Assembly: GCA_025766275.1 (NCBI GenBank)
Contig: JAFKAC010000005.1
Location: 1,116,001-1,180,000, forward strand
Reading direction: 5' to 3'
Source: Lactarius indigo
Lineage: Eukaryota; Basidiomycota; Agaricomycetes; Russulales; Russulaceae
Length of the DNA stretch: 64,000 nucleotides
Below are positions 48,224-58,864 of this stretch, piece after piece. The position numbers were made by a program, and so were the translations under genes. How positions within the stretch are numbered: position 1 is the stretch's first letter; every line of letters begins with the position of its first letter. The notes under the pieces are model-generated. The model saw nothing but the letters and a program-made list of their open reading frames with translations, was not told the DNA's origin and did not search any database.

Positions 48224-48646
48224 CTATAAAAGCCCGGGCGTTTCGCATAAATAGCACTGTCGTGGTACTATCTCAGAGGCCCACGGTCTACTGGTTTCTA
48301 TATACGATATGATCATCCAAAGAAACCTATATTGGCGAGGAAACTGCCCATCAAAGCGCAGCAGATGGTTACATCCACGATTTTCGGCGAGTCGGCTGAC
48401 CTTGATACGTAGCTCTACTTTTCCGGGCACATTTTCCTCGGAAGGATGTCAACGACTTCCCGGAAAACTCTCGCCAGCCATATTCTTCGTTGCGACCCCT
48501 CCAACAGAGAATCCAAACTTTTGGCGCTTTGATGACATGTCCTCGGCCTTAGATGTGTCCTCGCAATCTGGAATATTGCATCGCTCCATGAATACTCTCT
48601 CCTCATGAGAGACGGCGCTTTGGACAAGCTCCATGGGATTCCCCAT
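48224..48646 (-). other. Possible small gene or gene remnant
   Basis: A frame from ATG 48646 (MGNPMELVQSAVSHEERVF) ends in TGA at 48449; another frame just below it runs VELRIKVSRLAENRG to 48224. A TATATAATAG tract that reads as TATA on both strands lies at 48775-48784, about 130 bp upstream. The two frames could be exons of one small gene, but I found no junction that joins them with good signals, so a remnant is equally possible. Confidence 0.25.
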
Positions 48647-49089
48647 GGTTTTGTACGCTCCTCCAGAGCGAGGGAGATGGAGAAGATGTTCGGATGAAGC
48701 CGGGGACGTTCATTTACGAAGGCTGTATGCGAGGTGATTCATCGCAACCAGAGGAACACAGGAATACGTGTAGCTATATAATAGAGCGTTCTCCTGAATA
48801 GTTGCACTGTACAAATACTCAGAAAAATATATTTGAATGACAGAAACGACTCTTTCCTGATGCTGCGAAAAAAAGGTAACTGTTATCGCGACACTCAAGC
48901 GACAGGTGTCGTTAACGTACACTCCGGATAATAAGGCGTTGGGATGCGCCCTGAATATATTGTTTACCGCATACAATTCCCGTTTCCCGCACTACGTTCC
49001 TTGACCCCACACGAGTGCCGAGGGTGGGATCGAACCTCCGATGGATCGGCCCTCATATGGTCAGTCGTTTCCGCCAAGCTTTTGAATAA
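48647..49089. other. Intergenic, no gene recognised
   Basis: Downstream of the PNPOx stop. It carries a TATATAA tract at 48775-48784 and a tRNA T-arm-like string near 49023-49037 that does not extend to a full tRNA. Confidence 0.4.
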
Positions 49090-49917
49090 TCAAGGCGACA
49101 ACCGATCTATTTTCCACTCTGGTGGGTCAGACGGTGAACCCTCTTTACTATGAAGCAGGTATCGGACTCGGTCGTGCAGCCGGGATGGTTTGCCAACCCA
49201 AAACTCCACTTCACTAAAACGCGGCTTCTTGAGCTGAGTCTTTGGATATGTGGGTTATGCGTACCTCGGAACGACCCTCCAACCACCCCAATGGTCAGGA
49301 AGAGGTATCTCTGCCTCAGTGTCACCCTCCTTCAACGCAAAACGTCTCTCTATGTCTTTTATCTTGCGATCGAGCTCGTCCTCAGCGATCACCGAACTCT
49401 GCTTGCTGGCCCAAGCACCGATTCGGCTGCCCAAGGGGCGACTGCGAAAGTAAGCCTCGCTTTCTTCCTTGGAGACTTTCTCTACTCGTCCGACGGCCCG
49501 CACCTGTCGGTGTACCTCACGCCAGTAGAGCGCGAGCGATGCGTATGGGTTCGCAACCATCTCGCGCGATTTGCGGGAATCGTAATTGGTGAAAAAGACG
49601 AAGCCGCGACTGTCGACCTCCTTGAGAAGCACGATCCGGGTGGATGGAATGCCTTCCGGAGAGGCGGTCGACAAGGCCATCGCCTCCGGTTGGTCTACGG
49701 TACCTTGCACTGATGTGAACCATTGGCGAAACAGATCGAAAGGGCTGGGTGGAACATTGAAAGGGGAGATGTTCTCCGGGCTATCGTACTGCTGATGAGC
49801 AAGTACCGATAATTTGTTGGGGGAAGACTGAATGATGGCGTCCATGTGAACGCAGTGGTATGCGTTTCGTGGTGCCGCGGGACGGCGGTACTGGATGAAG
49901 CGATAAGATAAGAACAT
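49090..49917 (-). CDS. PDX3: Pyridoxamine 5'-phosphate oxidase
   Basis: FMN enzyme that makes pyridoxal 5'-phosphate. The frame from 49917 carries [100 protein letters not shown] and WGGWRVVP, all in the family order. The frame appears to stop at 49255, but an intron of about 50 nt (donor GTACGC) leads to the last exon, [17 protein letters not shown], with the FMN/substrate Arg-Leu-His-Asp-Arg motif, ending KIDRLSP at 49090. The N-terminus could start at 49917 or at the internal Met in HMDAIIQSS (near 49845); the longer form has a weakly presequence-like start. Confidence 0.92.
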
Positions 49918-50389
49918 GACAAGCGAACAGCGCGGAGTTTTAAAGGACCAAGCTGCTAGTAAAGGACCGATATAGCGGTCGACCGCGAAGGTGGATGGAA
50001 TGTGCGACCTGACCGGCCTGACCAGTGGTCAACTGCCGACGTGCTGAACGAACAGGAGTCGATGATGCGGGCGCGATCACCACGGTTGGCAGGAAAGCAA
50101 GGGAGAAATGTGTCGCCGAGATATCTCCAGCGCCGCGGATTCTCACGAGATCTCACGGATGGGCCGCATCTTGTCAGCAAATTGATGTCGCGAAACGGAC
50201 TGGAGCAGTGCTGCGAGGGGGGCAATAAGAGGGTGAATAACTCCATATAGAAAAACTAAAATAATAACCGAAAATAGGCACCGGTTACGGTCAAAGCAAT
50301 CAAGTTTTCGGTATTCGTTCTCCCTCTCTTACACCCACTACATTACCACCCACCCTCAACGCGTCCAACGCATACAGTGCATTTGGACA
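49918..50389. other. Divergent promoter region
   Basis: Between the oxidase (-) and the Kelch-BTB gene (+). The 50230-50390 part is A-rich then C/T-rich, typical of a fungal promoter and leader. No gene seen. Confidence 0.45.
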
Positions 50390-53300
50390 ATGCACTCCGT
50401 CTCAGACCTCACTACCTTCTCCAGAAAAACCTCTGGCGAGGTCCCTCCGAAACTAGTTGTACGCATCATCCCGGCCTACTCCGCATCACCTCTTTTCACT
50501 TTCTATCACCCACAGGGCGCGTCAACTACAGTAGTCGGAGACAAGGTCTATCTATATGTACGCATCCCTCCCCTATATTCTTTCTTTCGATCTCATCTCG
50601 CGTTCATACCACAGGGCGGCCGTTTGGTGACCGAACGCAGAATGGTCACAGACATGTATGTCTTCGACCTCAAGACTCTAGTATGGGAAAAGATTGTTGC
50701 CCCCACCGACGATAGCACCCCGGCTCAACGCTATTTCCATAGCGCAGATTCTTGTGAGCCCGAATTTCCACCGAACTGGTATTGCGCATGACTATAGCCG
50801 CTAGGGAACCAATACCTCATCATATTCGGTGGAATGGGGTTGAAGCCAGAAGCCGACGAAGGCACCGAGGATCTCTGCGTCTTGAATGATGTCTGCTTCT
50901 ACGATATCCCTGCAAGGCGTTGGATGCCCCCGTCTTGGTCATTGAAGGAAAACCCTGTCATTCCACTTCCTAAACCTCGTTATGCCCATCTCTCTTCTGT
51001 TTCCGGGGATAGACTTTTCATCATTGGTGGTCAGGATTTGGATAGTGTCTGGCTCGATGATGTCTACATCTACGACTTGCCCGTCAGGACTTGGGTGCTT
51101 AGACGTGATTATCCTCGCCACTGCGGCACATACCGTAGTGTGGCGGTTTCCGCGGACTTGCGTGTCCACCTTCCGCAACAGGTTTCTCGTAATCATTCAC
51201 CTCCCGGAAAGCCTCTGTTCCGCACCGGGCAACAACAGATCTTGGCTCCGACCTCCCTGACATCACGGGACACTCTGATTCACCTTCCTTATTCAGCGCA
51301 ATCTACAGACGACTTCCCTAACGAGATTTATCTGTACAGCAATTACAACGTAAGTCAATTGGCTATTTTTTTTATATCGCATCGCTCACCGCGGTCTTCG
51401 TTAGTTTACTGACGTAAAACGTGAACTCGAGATACTTACACCGTCACCTAATGACGAATTTAGTGTCAGAGATGCCTCGTCAAATATGAATGGTCCCGCT
51501 TTTCCTCCAGGCTTGCGATTCCCTGCTGGTGCCATTCTTGGAACGCATCTCATCATCGCAGGAACGTACCTCGCGCATAGCTTCCAATCTTTCTCTGTTT
51601 GGGCACTTAATCTGATCGACATGAGCTGGACTCGCATTGATCCGGGTAGCACGCTCACCACTGGCTCGTGGTTCCGCAGCGGCTTGTGGGCGAAAGCAAA
51701 TAAATTCATCGTCTTCGGTAACCGACAAGGAAATCTTGTTGATGACTACAACCGTCGACTTCTGAGTTGGGATCACATTGCGATGATCGACCTCGAGGCG
51801 TTTGGCATTTACCAACCACCGAGCCTAGAGTTGGACATAAAGATGCAAGAGATGGGGCTAGCCGCTTTCGAAGAGGGCGTCCTGGCGGATTTCGAGATCG
51901 TCTGCGATGATGACCGCAAGGTCAAATGCTCACGTAAGCTACTTGAAGACCGGTGGCCGTGGTTCAAAGAACAACGACGGTTATTCCTCCAAGCAACCAC
52001 CAAAGCTCTCGACACCCTTCCTCTTTCTGCGACGCACGTTGCTCTCCCTGACGTCCCGAGCACCACACAAGAACCTAGATTGGATCCTCGGCTCACCCCA
52101 CGCCAACTTGCCCTGTCAGAGCCTTACCCCATCACACTCGCCCTTGTCCAGTATTTCTATTCCCTCGCGCTTATCACCCCACTACAACATGCGCCCGCCG
52201 TGTTAAGTGCATTGCTAGTCTTGGCCACCAACTATGACCTTGGGCATTTACAATCCCTCGTTAAGCACGCGATGCATCGCGCGCTGTCAAATTCCACGTC
52301 TGTCGGTGTCTACGAAGTCGCTACTCTGTGTAGCTGTCGTAGCCTCCAAATAAGGTACGTGTCTAACCGTTAGGCGTTACGGTGGATCTAACTGTCAATT
52401 TCTAGGGCCCTGAAGACTGTTATGGTACTTCGACTATTGTCACAGAATTATCTTTGCGTATATTGATGAACCTTTTTTGTAGTTGTATAACCAGAAACGG
52501 CCATCGGCGCGCTCACGTCAAGACAGGGAAGGTGGTCCCAGTCGTACACCCGACATGAATGGAAATTCAGGAAACGGTGGTGCTGGAGACCAAGCTTCGA
52601 ATGCACGTCCACGGGGTATGTCAGATGCCCTTATGCGCTCATCGGACCCGAGACAGACAGGTGGAGGGGGTGTAGTTCGGGGAAACGTGACTACGGCTAC
52701 GAAAGACGGTAGGCTGCCTACCTCGGAATCGATCTATGGTTGAGTAATTAATGGAGGATGTCCACTTGAAGATGCGGACAGTTTAATTCGCGAAACTCCA
52801 TCGAGGTCAAAGCCGTCACGGTTGTTCCTCGGCAAACTGGCAAGCGGTCAAGATAGATCGTCAATAAGTCATTTTGGCGTGATGGATGAGGAGCTAGCGT
52901 TCGTTGCCGAATCGCATGCGCCAATAATCAGAACCCCGACAACGGACGTGATGGACAGCGACGAAAATGATCCCCATCCCATCCACCTCCCGAAGGTTCC
53001 GGAACGTAGCCCACTTCGTGTGAACAAGCGAAGTAGTCACGTGATTTCGCTTCCACCCCCGCCCGCGATGGGCGGTAATAGCAGGCCCTCCCCCACCTCA
53101 ACTTCTGAATCGGACGGAGATGGGAAACAGAGTGGCAAAGTCGTCCGCCCGGTGACATCCATCCCCTCCTTCCATCGTCCTCACCGGACACGCGCGAGCA
53201 TGTATCGTGATCGGGGTGCAGAAACACCGCCCTTGACCTCTCCATCACATAGCTCACTGAACAGCAATTCGGCCATCAGCCAAACTTCGGTCCTCTATAC

Positions 53301-54000
53301 CCCACCACACAGCCCCCCCGCGCATTCTTTCGTTTTCACCGAGTCAACTTCCCCCAACTCTCATCTATCGGTCATCAGCGAAGCCGAGGACCAGCTACAT
53401 CGCCTGTCACTCCACCCAGCGCCGGCCAAAGGCGCACATAGGCTCGCAAGGATGGACCGGCGAAAGTCGTCGCCGTCCGCGTCTGCGCCCGTCGAAAGCG
53501 AGACAGTCACCCCGCGCAGCGTGCCTCGCGGGCTCGATACCCACGTCTACCTCTCCGAGTCGCATTCGCCGACGGGTACGGTCACAAACATCCTCCTCAA
53601 CGCCCCCGATTTTCCGACGCCCACCACCGCGACGAGTCTGTACCCGCCAGTGGTACCTACCCCCGCGTCGCCGTCGCAGTCATCGTTCACGACGACGTCC
53701 TCGTCTGCTGGCGGCGGTGGTGGCGGCAGCAACATAGGCTGGCCGTTCGGGAACAAGTCGAGGACGTCGCTCACGGTGCCGTTGACGAAGGCGCAGAAGG
53801 CAGAAGAGAAGAAACGGAAGAAGGAAGAGGCGCGGATGCGCAAGGAGCAGCTTGCGGTAGAACTCAGGAGGCGGACCGAGGCGCGGCGTGCAAAGGCGGA
53901 CAACGCCAGCTTGTACACGGCGAGGAGCAGCGAGAGGATGCGGAAGGCGTACACGTGGGAGGAGGATTTCGCGATGTATGGAAGCCTGACTTCGATGTAA
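50390..54000 (+). CDS. Kelch-repeat and BTB/POZ protein
   Basis: Large scaffold of roughly 1,000-1,100 aa. ATG 50390 (MHSVSDLTTFSRKTSGEVPP) leads into Kelch blades over short introns: GASTTVVGDKVYLYGGR, DMYVFDLKTLVWEKI, YLIIFGGMGL, NDVCFYDIPARRW, RLFIIGGQDLDSVW, VYIYDLPVRTWV, LGTHLIIAGTYL and NKFIVFGNRQGN. A BTB-like domain follows (VLADFEIVCDDDRKVKCSRK to LATNYDLGHLQSLVKHAMHR). The last part, from about 52480, is a disordered Ser/Pro region ending in a basic coiled coil (KAQKAEEKKRKKEEARMRKE). Architecture resembles fission yeast Ral2 and animal LZTR1, which act on Ras; this link is by architecture only. Convergent with the next gene. Confidence 0.8.
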
Positions 54001-54476
54001 AAGTTCGTTCGTGTCTGCGCGTTCTTGTTGGCGTATATGGTTGGGATGGATCCTTTTGGGGTGTCAACATTTTTGTCTGGACACCTGACTAATATTTGTT
54101 TTTGTTGTTCTTACTTGCTCAGATCTACGATGGATACTGTAGTTAAACTATCTTCAACGATTATTATTCCTTTCATTCGTACGAACTAGATGTTGTACAT
54201 ATACTTCTTTTTGAAACCGAATTTTCAAAAACAACAACGTATCTATTCGTGATTGACGTGAGCTAGAGAGAAGAAACACAGAAAAAAGAAAGTGATTACG
54301 AGAGACAGGCGGTCTTATGGTTGGAGAGAAATGAGAGGGAGCAATGTACAGGAAGAGAAGACTGCTGGCGGTCGATACTACTTTGTGTGCTCACGAAAGA
54401 AAAAGAAATAAAAAAAATAAAGGAAAGAAAAATCTCAGTCACCATTCCCCGCGAGCGAGAGGGACCGATTACCCAA
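54001..54476. other. Convergent intergenic region
   Basis: 3' ends of the Kelch-BTB gene (+) and the RING ligase gene (-) face each other. AT-rich with A-rich tracts near 54400-54430. No gene seen. Confidence 0.5.
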
Positions 54477-56530
54477 CTAAAGAGCATCAAAGATGTCGAG
54501 CACTGAATGCGCGTGCGTCGGGCTGTCGATGGCGGCGGCGGCGGCGGCAGCAACGACGAGGTCCGACAACGGCGGAAGGGAAGGCGGCTCTTCGGGTATG
54601 ATACCCGTGAGCGCCGCATCGACCATCGCCTCCGAGTCAAGGCTGGGTTGCGAGCGCATGGTCCGAGACGTTTGGGAGGAGGACGGGCCGGGCATGTCAC
54701 CCTCGGGTAGCGCGGAGGGGAGCGGCGAAGACGCCGGCGGTTGTTCCGGCAGCAATTCACCCATGGTAGAGTCGAATACGTGGTTGACTGCAAGGAGCGA
54801 ACCGATCGCCATTCAGTACAAGAAATAGGAAGCAGAAATAGCCAACGTACATTCTCTTGCGTGTACTGAAAACGTGTTGGTTGACAAAAATGAGCATCGT
54901 GGATGGGATATGCGATGTAATGCAAAAGAACACACCATGCTCCTTTTGCCGCCGGCAGGTTGGACCGTCGGGACAGTCTGGTCTTTCGGCGACACTCGCG
55001 TCGAGGAAGCCTTTCTTTCGTTCGCGGACCCACCAGTCCTTCAGACCGTACAGAAGTACTTCCGTCGCACACATCCTGCAGATCCGCTGGCGCGGGGCAT
55101 CGAGGCCGGGTTCGGGGCCAGGAGGCACATTATGGACGTCCAAAAACAAGTCTAGCTCGATCAGCGGGGCGAACATGCGTGGCTGCGATGATATATACTG
55201 CACGATCTGTAAAGGGTTGGTGAGGTCGATATTTCTATGAAGAGAAAGAAAAGAAGACTAGCCTCGCCGTAGATATGCCGTGGCGTGATGTGTTGGTTGC
55301 CAAGATAGTCTAGCATGATCTCTACCTCGACCGCATTGCCGTCGAAACATTCATATACTTCGGTGGACTGAATGAGGTCGCCCACGTCGGACATCCCATG
55401 GGGTTGCGCATTCGCAAGGGTGACGGCGACGCAACGATGCTGTACGCCTACGCCACAGAAGTAAACCTGGCACATGTCGCACTTTGTCGTGGTAGGCGCG
55501 TCGATTCCAAGCAGATTTTCGCTGAAGATTCTCTGGTTCAGTAACTAGCACATAGAGAGGGACAAAGGGGCAGACCAGTTTCCACAGCACGCGTGTCCCG
55601 GCGGTGGGCCTTCCTCCATGGGCCACGCGTGTTCCGGATCTGAAGTCGGGTCTGGCACTGGATTTGGGCATTGCCACCCGTAACGATTTCCGGCTATGCA
55701 GTGCGGACAGGGACGCGCAAACTCTCCACTTTGAGGGATCGCGGGCTCGGGCGATGCTTCGCGCGGAGTCGGTATCTGCTCAGCCCAGCTCGGTAAACGA
55801 GGTGGTCTGTGAAAAGAAGGAACGACTATATGCGAACCCGGAAGGTCAGTCCTGGCCTGTATATCTCGTCTGCTTGCTGCCTCTCCCTGTCGGTTCGGGC
55901 GCGAGAAGGATCGACACGAAGGAGGACATCGACCATGATTTGAAGCACGCGCGAAGGGGAGACGCTGGTCGAGGTGCTACGGCACGCGGGGCAATGAGTG
56001 CCGCCATTCTGAAGAAGGACGATTAGTAAGAAAGCACACCAGTCTAGGGAGCGAAGGAAGAGCGGGTCCTTGCAACGTGCTCCCAGTCATCCCCCCCGGT
56101 GACATTACACCCGCACACATGAAACGCAAGGGATTTTGGGAAGAAACAGCATATATAGTGTAGAAACTTACGCGAACCCAGAGTAGGCAGCAGCTGATAG
56201 TCGAGTATACGAGTCAGTGGGGAGATCCAAAACCGTCATAAAGTACGATCGACATCACCTGCCGCAGAAATAATGTTGGCACGGATAGACGATGACAGGA
56301 CGATAAAGCAAGGCTGAACAGCAGCCACAGAGGAGCTCCTGTTCGAGTTCATCGGCAAGTTGACTACCCGAGATGAGTGCGGGCGCCTGTAGATCGGTCG
56401 CCTCGTCGGGGGGAAGGTCTTCTTTCAGTCGCTTGCGCGAGTTGTCACCGCGAACGTCAAAGGTAGAGGAGGCTCGTCGCTTGAGCGAAGTGTGCGCCTC
56501 GCTCGGCTCACCGAGGAAAGGCTCGGCCAT
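54477..56530 (-). CDS. CHFR-like RING E3 ubiquitin ligase
   Basis: ATG 56528-56530 (MAEPFLGEPSEAHTSLKRRA) leads to a RING domain, ELLCGCCSALLYRPVIVYPC, QHYFCG and, over an intron, NGGTHCPACR. Then comes VLQIMVDVLLRVDPSRARTD, the Cys-rich block PCPHCIAGNRYGWQCPNPV, TTKCDMCQVYFCGVG, DLIQSTEVYECFDGN, DYLGNQHITPRHIY, FAPLIELDLFLDVHNV, QRICRMCATEVLLYGLKDWW and the zinc-rich CRD-like end. This order matches the RING plus cysteine-rich halves of CHFR mitotic-checkpoint ligases. No FHA domain is present. The last exon is Pro/Ser-rich, with an Ala8 run encoded by a GCC repeat, and ends DIFDAL. The 55500-56250 junctions are only partly resolved. Confidence 0.85.
54530..54552 (-). repeat. Triplet repeat coding for polyalanine
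   Basis: GGC/GCC triplets in tandem, coding an Ala8 run near the C-terminus of the RING ligase. Such runs vary in length between strains. Confidence 0.7.
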
Positions 56531-57069
56531 GATTGAGGGGTGAAAAAAGTCGAGGTCGAGAGGTAGTAATGAGTAGGGGGACTTGGAGAGTGTGTGAGTG
56601 TGTAAAGGCGAAGGAGTATATAGTCCGAGCTGGTTGGAGTCAGAGTGGGTGGTGGAGAGGACAGGTCGGGTCAGGACAGGTTTGGCGAGTGGCAAGCTCT
56701 GGCTCTGGTTTCCGGAAACGGTTCGCAGCCCAGGGCAACAGCTTGCTCGCAAGACTGCCTTTGCCTGCCCCCTTCGGCAATCCTTACGTGGTCTGTCTAC
56801 CAAACACTGCCCGCCTGTGATGGGCGAGGCAATACCCAACAAACTATTGTTATTATTATAATCGATAGAGATAAATGGGCACGCGATACGAGTGCAGTCC
56901 TCACCCCAATGCCGACGTCATCTCTATCGCGCACATCATCGCGGCACTTCCCCTGCCCGCCCGCAACTCCGGCCCACTCCGGCCACTTCTCGGCGTCACT
57001 TCCCGTTCGCCTGTCTCTGTTCGACCCCATACACATCCTCGCGTCGCATCACCGTTACAAGTGCCCATA
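56531..57069. promoter_or_regulatory. Divergent promoter, RING ligase / mitochondrial protein
   Basis: A TATATA element on the minus strand at 56617-56622 lies 87 bp upstream of the ligase start. The other side should serve the + strand mitochondrial protein. The open frames here are low-complexity and not called. Confidence 0.5.
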
Positions 57070-57985
57070 ATGGCTTCTCGTCTAGGCGCTCGCGCATTCG
57101 CTCCGGCTCTGCGTCGTGTCGTGCACCGGCGGACACAGGGAGTCGCCCGCCGGCAATTTAGTTCCAACACACACGGCGCGTCGGACAGCAGCGACACGCC
57201 ATGGATAGTATGTTCTTCCCTTTTCTTGACTTGTTTGACCTCAGTCTGACGTCGTCGTTGTCAGATTGGGTCTGCGCTCGTCTTCGTTCCAACGGTCAGT
57301 CCCCAACATTGGCTACGTGTCACGTCCCCTTGCCTCCCCAACACTTACGCTCTACTCCTTAGATAATATATTTGTTGTCACCTTCTGCCCAATCCAATTC
57401 GCATAAGGCGCATAGTGCTACTGGCCATGACGAGCCTCACGCTCACGCAAAGAGCGCCCCCCAAACGGCTCCTCCCCCAGAGCCAACTAAAGTATGTCAT
57501 ATTTACTTTGTGTACATGTTTCAATGACCTCTCCTATTTCAGAGCGAGGCGACAATCGCGGATGCTGAAGGTACGGAAGTCCCGGTTGAAGAAGTGAAGG
57601 CCTCCCTTGCACAAGCTGTTGTACGTCTGCCCCCACTCTCCTCTCGTCCTCGTGGTCACTGAGGCGTCGCAGACGCAAGACGCTCCTAAAAGAAGCAGCG
57701 CAGGCAGAAGCTGATGCTGCCGAATCCCCAAAATCTGACGACGGAGCTCCGGGCCAGACGAGCGAGGCCGAGACCGACCAAGAACACAGCGAAAAGCCGC
57801 ATGCCGGCACTCTTCAGGGCGATGAGGACGCGAACCAGCGGCCTCCGGACTTGGGCGAAGCGCCTGAACAAAGCACCCAGGTACGTTTCTTCTCTTTGGT
57901 GCCTGTTGGTTCGCACAGACCGGTGGACTTGATTGTTTAGGCGAGTACGCCAAAGGAGGCGACAGTTGGCGAAGAATCCAAATGA
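57070..57985 (+). CDS. Mitochondrial single-pass membrane protein with acidic tail
   Basis: No named family. ATG 57070 begins MASRLGARAFAPALRRVVHR, then RRTQGVARRQFSS, a strong mitochondrial presequence with a likely cleavage near RQFSS. Exons then give a membrane segment IIGSALVFVPTIIYLLS, followed by a His/Ala/Pro-rich stretch and a Glu/Asp/Ala/Ser-rich disordered tail ending EATVGEESK. Five or so introns; clear donors at 57297 and 57490. About 200 aa after splicing. The layout (presequence, one membrane helix, long acidic tail) suggests an inner-membrane protein with the tail in the intermembrane space or matrix; function unknown. Confidence 0.7.
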
Positions 57986-58864
57986 ACAGACGCACAGCGA
58001 CTGCAGCAAAGGGGTTACGTGGAGAATAGACGTGCTCACCGCTTCTTACATGACCTGACGGAGTACACTTGTTCGCGACCACTTGTTTATACACCCATTG
58101 CCTTTTGATGATAGTCAGCCAACTCACGGGCGTCCCTTAACACCAAAGAACGTCGCAAAGGGGCCAATCTAAACCTTGTTAGGATTCGGCAAAGGGCGGT
58201 TGATATTGAGCGCGAGATTGAATTTCAACTTACAGAAAACTTGATTTGACCCACTCTCAACGAGTAACAATTGTAATGGAGGTCCTTCACTGCTCTACAG
58301 GCAAGATGTGTATGACCCGGTCATTTTTCCTTGGAATGATCCGCGAACAACAGTCCGGGATGCTTAGCGTCGGCGCTTAAAAGCTTAAACCCTGGAAAGA
58401 ACGCGTGCGAAGGCGCTAGTATAAACCGACCCAAGTCGTTGGAAGGTTGTGAAGCTCGAAAGGAATCAAAGGACCGACACCTCGCAACGCCCTAATCTTA
58501 ATTCCATGACAATTTCTGCACTGAAACAAGCGATGACCGCGTCCTCCGTATAGCCAATTCAAAAATTTCTGGACGAGCTGACTGTGTGTGTCTTGACATC
58601 GCAGGGAAATCCCTTTTATTTCTCCACAGTACGCTCTGCCACCGACACCCGTCTCTCCCCATCAACGGGTTCCTCTCTCTCTCGATAACTCTGGCCCAAA
58701 TTGACACCTCGGACGACCCTTGAAGCTTGGAGCGTGAAGGGTTGTACGCCATTGACCCGCTCCTCTATCAACACCTCCACTCATGGCGTTGCAACCAATA
58801 GGCTCGGACACATCGACCTGCTGCTCGACTTGGTGCAGTCGGTGCCGTCCTGCTTTCTACATAT
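57986..58864. other. Intergenic, no gene seen
   Basis: Upstream of the DUF6533 paralogue B. Frames of up to 84 codons on either strand have no family features. Should include the promoter of gene B. Confidence 0.45.

Noticed and set aside
49020..49092. tRNA gene on the minus strand (GGTTCGATCCC T-arm-like string)
   Set aside because: The T-stem has a mismatch, and no matching 5' acceptor strand, D-arm or anticodon stem could be placed upstream. A tRNA covariance scan would settle it.
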